A stretch of DNA of 64,000 bases, from contig NZ_FMUX01000007.1 in assembly GCF_900101345.1 (NCBI RefSeq), forward strand, positions 209,885 to 273,884, in the 5' to 3' direction. Each line of letters opens with the position of its first letter. Position 1 is the stretch's first letter. The stretch is from Desulfoluna spongiiphila (GTDB lineage Bacteria; Desulfobacterota; Desulfobacteria; Desulfobacterales; Desulfolunaceae). Shown piece by piece: positions 35,929-45,244 of this stretch. The notes under the pieces were generated by a model, which was given only the letters and a program-made list of their open reading frames with translations, had not been told where the DNA came from and made no database searches. The translations under genes were made by a program, and so were the position numbers.

Positions 35929-37293
35929 TTGAGTAGCTCATTAGACACAAGTCAGGGAAATGGTACGCTAGGCAAATGGACACTCTTGGCTATGGGTGTT
36001 GGCTGTACCATTGGCGCTGGTGTATTCTCGCTGGTAGGTCAGGCAATCGGCATCACCGGCCATTCGCTTTGGCTTGCCTTTGGTTTGGCTATTATTCTTG
36101 GTTTTTTCTACAACGTACCAATGCTTTTTGCAAGTGGGTCACTGATCATGGACGGCGGCCCCTACGCCCTCATTAGCACCATTTTGGGCAAAAAATACGC
36201 CGGCATGTATGTTGTGAGCTTCTTCCTGTATTTTCCTACAGTTGCAATATACGCTATCTCCCTTGGGATCTACGTTCACTCCGTTATCCCGGGCCTGCCC
36301 GTCAACGTTGTTGCGATCATTGCATTGACAACGTTTTACATCGTCAACCTGTTTGGAATGGACACATTGTCCAAATTCCAGAATATGATGACCGCCGCCT
36401 TGGTCGTAGGCGTTGCGACATTTATTCTTATCGGGTTGGGACATATTGACTTCACGTTGCTGTCGAGCGTTTCTAACCCCGACTTTTTAGCAAACGGACC
36501 TAAAGGCTTGTTTCAGGCTACTTGTTTGCTGTCCTTCTGTACGTATTGTCAATACTACCTCATGTTCTTCAGCAGGCACGCCAAAAACCCCAAGAAAGAC
36601 ATTGCCTTCGGCATGTTGGGCACAACCATTGTTATCGTATTCGTATACTTAGGGGTTTCTGTTGTCGCATCCGGAGTCCTCCCTATCGAAGCGGTTGCCA
36701 ATCAACCCCTTACATACGTCGCAAAAAAGATTCTTGCTTCACCGATTTTTGTATTTTTCATCATTTGCGGACCTTTCATGGCCCTTGCGACAACCATTAA
36801 CAGCGTGTACGCCGCCTACGTTCAGCCTCTGTATTCAGCTACCCAAGACGGCTGGTTCCCCGAAAGCTTTGCTGCGACCAACAAAAAAGGCAGCCCCTGG
36901 AAGATCCTGACGATTTGCTGGGCATCTTCGATGCTCCCGATTGTATTGGGATGGGACGTCAGCACCATTGCAAACACCTACCTTTTAACCGACCTTATCC
37001 TGGGTGTTTTCCTGGTGGTTTCAATCGCCCAAATCCCCAAAAAATACCCGGGCGCCTGGGCAAACAGAGAATTTGGCAGAAAAATCCCGACGTGGATATT
37101 CTATGTGTCAGTGGGCCTTGCCGGTCTTGTTCAATGCATCATTATCTACAACTCAATTACATCCATCAAACTCTACATCGTCGTTATTACGATCATAGCG
37201 TTTACCACGGGTGTGGTTTATGCGATCAAAAAAGAAAAAGACCATAACGTAAAGTCTCCCATGCTGGATCTTTCCTTGGAAACGAATGATTAA
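35929..37293 (+). CDS. APC-superfamily amino acid permease
   Basis: Secondary transporter of about 454 aa with 12 membrane helices. The glycine-rich helix 1 signature (GVGCTIGAGVFSLVGQAIG) identifies the amino acid-polyamine-organocation superfamily. It likely imports the cluster's substrate. Start: AAGGAG (35915-35920) is only 2 nt from an ATG at 35923 but 8 nt from the TTG at 35929, which gives MSSSLDTS; I prefer TTG. An earlier reading through the inverted repeat is not supported. Confidence 0.85.
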   Translation: MSSSLDTSQGNGTLGKWTLLAMGVGCTIGAGVFSLVGQAIGITGHSLWLAFGLAIILGFFYNVPMLFASGSLIMDGGPYALISTILGKKYAGMYVVSFFLYFPTVAIYAISLGIYVHSVIPGLPVNVVAIIALTTFYIVNLFGMDTLSKFQNMMTAALVVGVATFILIGLGHIDFTLLSSVSNPDFLANGPKGLFQATCLLSFCTYCQYYLMFFSRHAKNPKKDIAFGMLGTTIVIVFVYLGVSVVASGVLPIEAVANQPLTYVAKKILASPIFVFFIICGPFMALATTINSVYAAYVQPLYSATQDGWFPESFAATNKKGSPWKILTICWASSMLPIVLGWDVSTIANTYLLTDLILGVFLVVSIAQIPKKYPGAWANREFGRKIPTWIFYVSVGLAGLVQCIIIYNSITSIKLYIVVITIIAFTTGVVYAIKKEKDHNVKSPMLDLSLETND

Positions 37294-37713
37294 CCCACTT
37301 GCCCTTGCCCCGTCGTCCCTTAAAACGATGGGGCGGGTCAGGTCGTCACTCAACCGTTAAGAACCAAGCATAGGTGCGAACGTCCTTATGGCACTTTATA
37401 GTGCTGCCACGCTGGGATACCCACTTCCATAATTCGAGGAGGGCATCCCAGGGTAAACCAACTTCGGCTTCCTTCTGCCCAGAAAAAAATCCATGGACAT
37501 GGTGGGCGTCTCCGGGCTGAAAGTGCACGTACTGGGCATCATCGCCCGAACCCGAACCAGCAACATCTCACACGTTTCGGCCCACCGCACGCCCGTGGTG
37601 TCAGACGCAAAGACCACAGGCAGCGACCCGGGACGCGTGATCCGGATGAAATATCAAAATAGCCTTACCTCTGAAAAACCGAGCACATTGCCATTGCGAG
37701 GCATTGCCTCCTC
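37294..37713. other. Intergenic with hairpin and an unassigned minus-strand frame
   Basis: CCCCGTCGT (37308-37316) pairs with ACGATGGGG (37325-37333) after the permease stop, without a U tract. On the minus strand, 37528-37346 encodes QYVHFQPGDAHHVHGFF-like residues ending in a stop. The segment looks protein-like but has no start or family I know; it may be a gene remnant. Confidence 0.3.
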
Positions 37714-37771
37714 AAAAAAACGAAAGCCGCCGCGCGTTGACCCTTTGCCATGTCAACGTGCGGCGGCTTTC
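37714..37771 (-). terminator. Terminator for the buk/ptb-fusion transcript
   Basis: On the minus strand a 20-bp stem (37771-37752 with 37741-37722; two mismatches at most) is followed by seven U (complement of the A run 37714-37720). It lies about 107 nt after the phosphotransbutyrylase-fusion stop. Confidence 0.8.
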
Positions 37772-37877
37772 ATCTTTCCTCGTGAAGCACCATTAGACCC
37801 ACGTCACCCATTGCAAAACAGTGAGGGGGCCGCACCCCACGATTCGCGGGCCCGGAGAGTGCGCCGTGCGCACCGAA

Positions 37878-39374
37878 TTACGAGCTTCTCTCCTCAAGCC
37901 AACGTGAATACAAGGCCGAGGCACAAATCGTAAGAAACTTCACGATATCCGAATCCGAGCGGGAGGTAAGGATAATGGGGGCCGAGGCGCCCAGGACCAC
38001 GTTGGCCACTTCGGCGCCCATGGTCATGGCCCAGCTTTTGTAGAGAATGTTGCCGGTGGCGATGTAGGGAACCACAAGGATGTCCGCCTTGCCGGCCACG
38101 GGGTCGCCGGTGATGCCCTTGGCCTTGACAAAGCTCTCGTAGAGGGCGAGGTCGTAAGAAAGGGGCCCGGCAACGTCGGCGTCCTCCCATGTCATCTCCG
38201 AAAGGTTCCGTTCAAAGACGGTGGTGGGGATGCTGTCGGTGGGGACTTCGTTGGCATCCAGCAGGGCCACCTTGGGACGGGCCACGCCCAGGGACCTGGC
38301 CACATCGATGGCGTTTCGGACGATATCCACCCCGCTGGCCACGTCGTCTCCCACAAAGAGCTCGGGGTTAATGCCGGGGTCGGTGAGCATGAGGAGGCGG
38401 TCCACGCCGGGAACCTCAAAGATCCCCACCAGCGAAAGCCTGCGCCCCGTGCCGATGCCCTGGCTGCGGTTTAATATGGCCTTTAAAAAGGCGTTGGTGT
38501 TCACCTTGCCCTTCATGATCATGTGGCCGAGGCCCTTGCGGATGATGTCCACACCGGCCCGGGCCGCCTCCAGCTCAAAGGCGTCTCCCTCGGCTGCAAC
38601 CTCCACATATTCGTAGGCGGCGGGAAATCGCAGCTCTCCTTGGCACCGTTCATCGATCCAGGCTCTTTTGCCCACGAGGTAGGCCTTGTCGATGATCTCC
38701 TCTTCAATGGCGATGTTGATGGCGGAGATGGCCGTCTTGTCCGGCGAGATCACCACGATATTGCGACGGGTCAGAAGCTTGGCCGCTTCGATGATGGCCT
38801 TCATGCGCCGACCCCGTGTGCGGTGGACCATGGACTCGCCTTTGTAGATGGAAGAGACCAGCACCACTTTTTCCGTTACGGCGTTCACCGAGTGGGGAAG
38901 GCTGGAATCAAAATAGAAACTGTCCCCCTCTTCCAGGATATTCACCTCACCGTCCACCACGATTTTAAGGGTCCCTTGGGTGATGAACAAAAACTCCTCG
39001 CCATCGTGACGGCTGACCTCCACCTCGGCATCGTCCCGCCGGTAGATGGTCACCAGAAAGGGCTCCATGCTCCGCCCCACATAGGAGGGCGCCAGGCTCT
39101 CATAATCCAGGGTACGCTCATTTCGGACCACCACGCGATCGGCAACCGAGGTCTTGATTGCCTTTCGCTCCCGGTACTCCTTGCCGTGAAGAAGGGCAGG
39201 AAGATCGGTTTTCAAGAGGGTGGCGAGCTTAAGAAGATCGGACACCCCCAGGGACAGCTCCCCGTCCATCAGCTCACCAAACCGCCCCGCGCCCAGGCCC
39301 AGAATCTCCATGGCCTCCGCCTCGGAGACCCCTTCACGCGCCATGTACCGTTTCAGGTGCTTGCCAATATCCAT
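37878..39374 (-). CDS. HTH-cupin-phosphate acyltransferase (Ptb/Pta-like) fusion
   Basis: 498 aa in three parts. Residues 1-65 are an HTH of the XRE-like cupin-regulator type. Residues about 105-178 are a cupin (SRHDGEEFLFITQG, His123; LPHSVNAV, His161). Residues about 190-498 are a phosphate acetyl/butyryltransferase domain (VGIFEVPG, DPGINP, GPLSYDLALYESF...KGITGDPVAGKADILVVPYIATGNILYKS). The enzyme interconverts acyl-CoA and acyl phosphate and would feed the butyrate kinase encoded upstream on the same strand. Fusion to a sensor/DNA-binding head suggests a regulator with, or controlled by, acyl-CoA metabolism. Key residues of the transferase domain appear intact. Confidence 0.8.
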   Translation of the reverse strand: MDIGKHLKRYMAREGVSEAEAMEILGLGAGRFGELMDGELSLGVSDLLKLATLLKTDLPALLHGKEYRERKAIKTSVADRVVVRNERTLDYESLAPSYVGRSMEPFLVTIYRRDDAEVEVSRHDGEEFLFITQGTLKIVVDGEVNILEEGDSFYFDSSLPHSVNAVTEKVVLVSSIYKGESMVHRTRGRRMKAIIEAAKLLTRRNIVVISPDKTAISAINIAIEEEIIDKAYLVGKRAWIDERCQGELRFPAAYEYVEVAAEGDAFELEAARAGVDIIRKGLGHMIMKGKVNTNAFLKAILNRSQGIGTGRRLSLVGIFEVPGVDRLLMLTDPGINPELFVGDDVASGVDIVRNAIDVARSLGVARPKVALLDANEVPTDSIPTTVFERNLSEMTWEDADVAGPLSYDLALYESFVKAKGITGDPVAGKADILVVPYIATGNILYKSWAMTMGAEVANVVLGASAPIILTSRSDSDIVKFLTICASALYSRWLEERSS

Positions 39375-39440
39375 ATCGCCCTTCCTGTTTATTTAAAAAA
39401 AAACATGTAACTATTCAGCTCAATAACGTCAGCTCAAAAA

Positions 39441-39492
39441 AGCCTCCGGCGGCCCTGCCGGGGGCCAAACTTTTAAAAAGTTTGACAAACTG
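39441..39492 (-). repeat. Right half of the MITE-like element, inverted
   Basis: GCCTCCGGCGGCCCTGCCGGGGGCCAAAC followed by TTTTAAAAAGTTTGACAAAC is the reverse complement of the element's right end. It lies in the buk-ptb spacer, upstream of the fusion gene. Confidence 0.65.
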
Positions 39493-39665
39493 GTCTTTGG
39501 TGAGCCTTCCCAGGCTTCGCCCGTGACCATCAATAACCTTGATTCGATGTTCGACGTGGCGTCCCGAAAGGCACGTTTTGCTTTATAAAACCACCAACCG
39601 CCAGCCGGGATAAGTGACACTCTCAATCGTCGCTACCTGTTCACCCTGTGAAGCGCGCTGGTTTT

Positions 39666-39887
39666 GGTGCATAAAATGCACCCTACGCATTGCGGTGCTT
39701 CCAATGCCGTCACCGGCCCCAAAACCTGTGTACCCGAGCTGGCTCGAAAACGCCACCATAGCTCAACGACTCCCGCCCCATGGCCTATTTTACCTGATTT
39801 CCCTCCGCATTGCAGTGCGTCCAATGACGCCACCAAAGTCCAACACCCCTATTATCTATTCACCTATGACCTATTTTACCTGATTTC
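39666..39887. repeat. Hairpin and direct repeats beside the buk 3' end
   Basis: GGTGCAT-AAA-ATGCACC (39666-39682) is a perfect hairpin. CCTATTTTACCTGATTTC is duplicated at 39784-39801 and 39870-39887, the second copy spanning the buk stop. GCATTGC-G/A-GTGC-T/G-TCCAATG recurs at about 39688 and 39808. This looks like a small duplication downstream of buk. Confidence 0.5.
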
Positions 39888-40943
39888 ATATTCCTTTGCC
39901 TCCTCTTCTCCCCTCAACACCCTCAAGGCCCCGTCTGCAAGCGCCTCAAGCTCGAATTCACCGGGTACGACCACCACGTCTGCGATGAACTCGATTTTTT
40001 CCGTGATGGCCTCGGTGAGGCGTCGGCTGTGGGCCATGCCGCCGGTGAGGACAACGGCATCGACCTGCCCGTCCATGGCGGCGGCAAGCCCCCCGATCTC
40101 TTTGGCGATCTGATAGACCATGCCGCCCCAGACCAGGATGGCCTCGGCATCGCCCTCTTCCATGAGACGCTCCACCTCGCGAAGGTCCACGATGCCGAGA
40201 TAGGAGAAGATTCCGCCTTGGCGGCTGACGGTCCGCACAAGGGTATCCGGGGTGTACCGGCCTTCTTTAAGGGCGCTGACGATCCCTTCCACGGGAAGGG
40301 AACCGGAGCGCTCCGGGGCATAGGGCCCATCGCCGTTGAGGCCGTTGTTGACATCGATGACCCGCCCTTTTTTGTGGGCCCCCACGGTGACGCCCCCGCC
40401 CATATGGGCCACGATGAGATGGGCCTGGTGGTAAGAACCACCCCTTTCTTCGGCCACCCGCCGCGCCACGGCCTTCTGGTTGAGGGCATGGAAAATGCTC
40501 TTCCGCTCGATGCCGGCAAGGCCGGAGAGCCGAGCCACGTCGTTGAGTTCATCCACCACCACGGGATCCACGATAAAGGCTTCGCACCCGGACGTTACGG
40601 CAAACCGGCGGGCCAGGATCCCGCCAAGGTTCGAGGCATGGCTGCCGCTGGCGCCGGTTTTAAGGTCCGACAGAAGGTTGTCGCACACCCTGTAGACACC
40701 GCCGGTGACGGGGCGGACCAAGCCGCCGCGGCCCACCACGGCATCAAACCGGGCCGTGCCGAGGCCGCGTTTCTCAAGTTCCTCCGTGATGCAGGCAAAC
40801 CGCATCTCCTCCTGCTCATGGACTTCCGAAAACGAGTCGATAAGGCTTCGGTCGTGATCCATGCCCGCATGGATCATCTCCCCTTGGGTGAACACCCCGA
40901 TTTTTGTCGATGTGGAACCGGGGTCAATGGCCAGGATATTCAT
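39876..40943 (-). CDS. buk: Butyrate kinase
   Basis: 355-aa ASKHA-fold acyl kinase converting butyryl phosphate and ADP to butyrate and ATP, or the reverse for activation. N-terminal phosphate loop AIDPGSTSTKIGVF (residues 5-18), adenosine site VVGRGGLVRPVTGG, AHMGGGVTVGAH loop, and late VLTGGMAHS. Length is that of butyrate/branched-chain kinases, not acetate kinase (about 400). GGAGGG precedes the ATG. It lies upstream of the acyltransferase fusion on the same strand, 501 bp apart, with a shared terminator. Confidence 0.9.
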   Translation of the reverse strand: MNILAIDPGSTSTKIGVFTQGEMIHAGMDHDRSLIDSFSEVHEQEEMRFACITEELEKRGLGTARFDAVVGRGGLVRPVTGGVYRVCDNLLSDLKTGASGSHASNLGGILARRFAVTSGCEAFIVDPVVVDELNDVARLSGLAGIERKSIFHALNQKAVARRVAEERGGSYHQAHLIVAHMGGGVTVGAHKKGRVIDVNNGLNGDGPYAPERSGSLPVEGIVSALKEGRYTPDTLVRTVSRQGGIFSYLGIVDLREVERLMEEGDAEAILVWGGMVYQIAKEIGGLAAAMDGQVDAVVLTGGMAHSRRLTEAITEKIEFIADVVVVPGEFELEALADGALRVLRGEEEAKEYEIR

Positions 40944-41355
40944 ACGCCCTCCGGTGATGCATCAAAACATAGACGGTAAGATGACATTCCCCCATGTACC
41001 CCACGGGGAGACATTTAAACATCACGTTAACGTAAGGTTTAGCTTAATGTCAAGCACGAGCTGAACCGATATCCCCAAAAAGTACATCGTTCACAAAAAG
41101 CCCTCCACAGGCCTGTACCCCATCATACGCCGGGACGCTGCCGAGCCGGCTCGCCACGCATCCCGAAGCGATATGCCACTTATTCCAACGCCCCACCCTT
41201 CATCTGGCTTTCTAGGCGACACTGTACTATAGACATTCACCGAGGGAAGCGACTCCATGGCCCATGGCCTTCAGCCACTCGCCCCGTCATTCTATTCACC
41301 GGCCACCACGCCCCCGGTGCCACTTCTTGATCAACGCACAAAGGATAGAAGACCC
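40944..41355. other. Divergent intergenic region upstream of buk
   Basis: 412 bp. For buk, TTGACA lies on the minus strand (complement of 41048-41053), with a poor -10 (TTAACG) 17 nt further on. ACGTTAACGT (41024-41033) is a perfect palindrome overlapping that region and may be an operator. The right part serves the glycerophosphodiesterase gene. Confidence 0.35.
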
Positions 41356-42165
41356 ATGGTATTGAACTCAGCCCACCGCGGCGCCCGAAGCCTCGCCCCT
41401 GAAAACACCCTTGCCGCCATTGAAAAAGGGTTCCAGGTGGGGGCCCACCTCTGGGAAACCGACATCTCCGTCACCCGTGACGGGGCCCTTGTCCTGTTCC
41501 ACGACAACACCGTCGAGCGCACCACCGATGCCCTCACCCGGTTTCCCGGAAGAAAAAGCTACGCCGTCTCCGATTTTACCCTGGACGAACTTCGGCAGCT
41601 CGACGCCGGTTCCTGGTTCGTCCACACCGACCCCTTTGGCCAGATCAAAGCCGGTGCGGTTTCCGCAGGCGAAGCCGAGAGCTTTCGCGGGCTGACCATC
41701 CCCACCCTTAAGGAGGGCCTGGCCTTCACCGCGTCCAAAAACTGGCCCGTCAACCTGGAGATCAAAACCCTTTTGGGCTCTGCCGTGGGGTTTCCCGTGG
41801 TGGAAAAGGCCCTTTCCGAGGTGAAGCAAAGCGGCATTGCCCCCTCACAGGTCTTCTTCTCCTCCTTTGACCACCGCCTTTTAGACGAAATCAAAGAAAA
41901 GGCCCCGGAGTTTGCCATCCAGGCCCTCATCGGGGACACCGGGGAACCGAAAAACAACTGGGGCGACCTTACCTACGATACCTACAACGCCAACCAGGCA
42001 ATCATCACCCCGGACGAGCTCCGCGCCATCGTCGCCAGAGGAAAAACCGTCAACCTCTGGACGGTCAACGACCCCCAACGCATGCAGGCCTTCATTGAGG
42101 CCGGGGCAACCACCCTGATCACGGATTTTCCCCAGGTATTAAAAACGATTCTGGCGCATGCGTAA
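41356..42165 (+). CDS. Glycerophosphodiester phosphodiesterase
   Basis: 269-aa TIM-barrel enzyme that hydrolyses deacylated phospholipids to glycerol 3-phosphate and an alcohol. Family residues: SAHRGARSLAPENT (HRG and ENT at the N-terminus), ETDISVTRDGALVLFHD (E-x-D and H-D pair). The C-terminal WTVNDPQRM motif is present. No signal peptide, so cytoplasmic. AAGGA upstream supports this ATG over one 33 codons earlier. Confidence 0.9.
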   Translation: MVLNSAHRGARSLAPENTLAAIEKGFQVGAHLWETDISVTRDGALVLFHDNTVERTTDALTRFPGRKSYAVSDFTLDELRQLDAGSWFVHTDPFGQIKAGAVSAGEAESFRGLTIPTLKEGLAFTASKNWPVNLEIKTLLGSAVGFPVVEKALSEVKQSGIAPSQVFFSSFDHRLLDEIKEKAPEFAIQALIGDTGEPKNNWGDLTYDTYNANQAIITPDELRAIVARGKTVNLWTVNDPQRMQAFIEAGATTLITDFPQVLKTILAHA

Positions 42166-42246
42166 AACCCGGGCACAACGTGAAAATCTTCACTGGAATG
42201 GATTGAAATAACAGATTTATGTGCACAACTCCATTAGGAAGGCCCC

Positions 42247-42627
42247 ATGACAACACCCATTGAAACAGCCGTTCAAAACGCCGAAGAGGCCCTTCGTTCA
42301 GCCATGCTCAGATCCGATGTCGACGCCCTGGACCACCTGCTCGCACCGACCCTTTTTTTTACCAACCACCTCGGGCTTATCGTCAGCAAAGAAGAGGATC
42401 TGGACGCCCACGCCTCAGGTGCATTGAAGATTGACGAAATTGTCCCGTCGGAGATGCGTATCACCTCGCTCTGTGACACCGTCGCCACGGTTTCCGTGCG
42501 AGTAAGCCTGGCGGGCTCCTACGGCGGAGAGCCAGCAAGCGGAGACTTCCGTTTCACACGGGTCTGGGCTCTCTCGGAATCGGGGCACTGGCAGGTTGTC
42601 ACCGCCCATGCCACCCTCACCCAGTAG
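42247..42627 (+). CDS. SnoaL/DUF4440-like NTF2-fold protein
   Basis: 126 aa. Helix (VQNAEEALRSAMLRSDVDALDHLLAPTL), then alternating strands ending in FTRVWALSESGHWQVVTAHAT, the standard NTF2-like cone of DUF4440/SnoaL proteins. These bind or isomerise small molecules; substrate unknown. AGGAAGG is 4 nt before the ATG. It follows the glycerophosphodiesterase by 81 nt. Confidence 0.75.
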   Translation: MTTPIETAVQNAEEALRSAMLRSDVDALDHLLAPTLFFTNHLGLIVSKEEDLDAHASGALKIDEIVPSEMRITSLCDTVATVSVRVSLAGSYGGEPASGDFRFTRVWALSESGHWQVVTAHATLTQ

Positions 42628-42904
42628 ATGATTTGTTCCCCTGCCTCACCTTCCCAGCCCCACCCATGCCCTGTCCAGGGAGGGTGAATGGGGCTGCTAG
42701 CCTGTAGCTCCCCTTTTCTGGTAACCTGTTTGCCAAAAGCCTTCAAAAATTGATATATTCATGGAGAATACCGTCCCCCGCTCACGCCGGATAAGAGTCC
42801 CCCAAACACACCCCCTGCTTCTCTTCAACAAGACGTTATAAACGCATCTATTCAGCTCAGCGCAGAATAACAGCCTTCTATCGTTAAAGTGCATGGAAAA
42901 GCCT

Positions 42905-43263
42905 GCCTCCGGCGGCGAGGTGAGCCACCTCGAAAGCAGTTGCGAATGCGCTTTCCCCTTCGTTCCTCAGGGAAAATCACATTCGCCTTTGGTTCAGATT
43001 AAACTGAATCTGTTTTTTAAAACCTGTTTATCAAACTTTTCAAAAGCTTGGCTCCCGGCAGGGCCGCCGGAGGCATCTTTAACTTGGCTGCCTCCGGCGG
43101 CAAGGTGTGTCACTTTGAAAGCTGGTTACGGATGCGCTTTACCCCTCGTTCCTCGGGTCAAAACACATCCGTCTTAAAAACGAAACGCATCCAAAAAAGT
43201 TTTTTGAAGGCCTATTTGTTAAACTTTTTAAAAGTTTAGCCCCCGGCAGGGCCGCCGGAGGCA
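42905..43263 (+). repeat. Two tandem complete MITE-like elements
   Basis: Unit 1 spans 42905-43074 and unit 2 43090-43263, both bounded by GCCTCCGGCGGC / GCCGCCGGAGGC inverted ends and holding the AAGGTG-type left hairpin and TTNNNCAAAAG-like right region. Each unit is followed by CATCTTTAAC. The array fills the 794-bp gap before the decarboxylase; 42628-42904 shows nothing else. Confidence 0.75.
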
Positions 43264-43421
43264 TCTTTAACGTCCCTTAACCCGGAGCACTCGGCATCCG
43301 GGACGCCTTTTTCAAGGAACCCGGACTCTCGCTCCTGATTCTGCCCGCTTCCGCACCCCCTTCCATTGAAGGGTGTGCCCCATGGACGTATCCATAACCG
43401 CATGTATTGGAGGATGTAACG

Positions 43422-45068
43422 ATGACCGCATCGAGGACAATTGGTGGCTACCTGATCGAACAGCTCCAGGGCCATGGCGTCGACCATGTATTCGGAATAC
43501 CGGGGGATTATGTTCTCTCTTTCTTCGATCTCATGGCCCGCCATGAGACGCTGGACCTGATCAACACCTGTGACGAGCAGGGGGCCGGGTTTGCCGCCGA
43601 CGCCTATGCACGGGTACGCGGCCTGGGTGCGGTCTGCGTGACCTATTGTGTGGGCGGACTCAAAATCGCCAACACCACGGCCCAGGCCTACGCCGAAAAA
43701 TCGCCGGTGGTGGTGATCAGCGGCGCCCCCGGCGTGGAAGAGCGCCTGAACAACCCCATGCTCCACCATAAGGTCAAGGAGTTCGACACCCAACTGCGGG
43801 TTTTCAAGGAGTTCACCGTTGCATCGGCCCTTCTGGACAACCCGGCCACGGCACCTGCGGAGATCGACCGGGTGATCCACGCGGCCCTGCGCTACAAAAG
43901 GCCCGTCTACCTTGAACTCCCGCGGGACATGGTGACAAAAGAGTGCCCTGCCCACCACACCCACGCCCGGGAAACCGAAACAAGCGCCCCGGAGAGTCTT
44001 AAGGAAGCCCTTTCAGAGGCAGTCAGCCTGATCAACGAAGCAAAGCGCCCTGTGATCCTTGCAGGGGTGGAGATCCACCGATTCGGCTTGCAGCCCCAGC
44101 TTCTTGCGTTTGCCCAGAAAACGGGGATCCCGGTGGCATCGACCATCCTCGGTAAATCCGTTATCTCGGAGAAATCTCCCCTCTACCTCGGTATCTACGA
44201 AGGGGCCACCGGCCGGGAGGAGGTTCGCGAGTATGTGGAATCAAGCGATTGCCTGATTATCCTGGGTGCGTTCATGACCGACCTGAACCTTGGGGTCTAC
44301 ACGGCAAACATCGACCCCGGCCGATCGATTTTTGCCATCAGCGAAAGAACCAGCATCAAGCACCATCATTACGACGACATCCTGTTCGAAGAGTTCATCG
44401 GCGGCCTCAGCACATCAGCCATACGGCCCAGAACGCCGGACGCCCTGCCCCAGCCAATGGAGCCGGACCCGGTTCAGGCAGGCAACGGAAACGACCCCAT
44501 CACCGCAAAGCGCCTCTTTGAACGCCTGAACACATTTATAAAAGACACCACCGTGGTCATCGCCGACGTGGGCGACACCCTGTTCGGCGCCAACGACCTG
44601 CTCATCCACGAAGCCACGGAATTTTTATCCCCCGCCTACTATGCGTCCCTTGGCTTTGCGGTTCCGGCGGCCATGGGGGCTCAGCTGGCGAACCCCGCCC
44701 ACCGGCCCCTGGTCCTCACCGGCGACGGCTCCTTTCAGATGACCGGCATGGAGCTGTCCACGGCGGCCCTGTTCAAACTCAACCCCATCGTCATCGTCCT
44801 CGACAACAAAGGCTACAGCACCGAGCGTCCCATGCTCGACGGCCCCTTCAACGACATCCATCCGTGGAATTTCAGCCTGGTCCCGGAGCTCTTAAGCGCC
44901 GGAAAGGGCTTTCACGTCAACACGGAAGCCCAATTGGAACGGGCCCTGGCCAAAGCAGAAGCGTACCTTGACGGGTTCACGATTATCCATGTCTCCATCG
45001 ACCGCGATGATCGCTCGCCGGCCCTCCTGCGCCTGAGCGAACGCCTGGCAAAAAGAGTCAGGAAATGA
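43422..45068 (+). CDS. Thiamine-diphosphate 2-oxoacid decarboxylase (pyruvate/indolepyruvate type)
   Basis: 548 aa with the three ThDP-enzyme domains. HVFGIPGDYVLSFF and CDEQGAGFAADAYAR (catalytic Glu) lie in the N-terminal domain. The C-terminal domain holds LTGDGSFQMT...VIVLDN, the ThDP/Mg motif. The overall pattern matches pyruvate and indole/phenylpyruvate decarboxylases more than acetolactate synthase; substrate undecided. GGAGG (43409-43413) is 8 nt before this ATG. No partner gene; the next gene converges. Confidence 0.85.
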   Translation: MTASRTIGGYLIEQLQGHGVDHVFGIPGDYVLSFFDLMARHETLDLINTCDEQGAGFAADAYARVRGLGAVCVTYCVGGLKIANTTAQAYAEKSPVVVISGAPGVEERLNNPMLHHKVKEFDTQLRVFKEFTVASALLDNPATAPAEIDRVIHAALRYKRPVYLELPRDMVTKECPAHHTHARETETSAPESLKEALSEAVSLINEAKRPVILAGVEIHRFGLQPQLLAFAQKTGIPVASTILGKSVISEKSPLYLGIYEGATGREEVREYVESSDCLIILGAFMTDLNLGVYTANIDPGRSIFAISERTSIKHHHYDDILFEEFIGGLSTSAIRPRTPDALPQPMEPDPVQAGNGNDPITAKRLFERLNTFIKDTTVVIADVGDTLFGANDLLIHEATEFLSPAYYASLGFAVPAAMGAQLANPAHRPLVLTGDGSFQMTGMELSTAALFKLNPIVIVLDNKGYSTERPMLDGPFNDIHPWNFSLVPELLSAGKGFHVNTEAQLERALAKAEAYLDGFTIIHVSIDRDDRSPALLRLSERLAKRVRK

Positions 45069-45244
45069 GGGGGCCCCATGTCCCCCGCACCCCTTTGCGC
45101 TACGACGGCTTCATAGGATGTCAAAGGCAATGCCGTGCCCATCACAAAGGGTAATACCCGTCCTTGCAGGGAAAAGACGGCCAGATGCGCGTGTTTCGGA
45201 CACAATAATCGGAAAAGATTCATCGAACAATGAAGGCTGCGAAC

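Noticed and set aside
42893..43177. ORF through the repeat array (also similar frames at 1678-1992 and 28407-28784)
   Set aside because: These frames translate the MITE-like element itself; the same amino acid strings recur with the DNA repeat and have no ribosome site.
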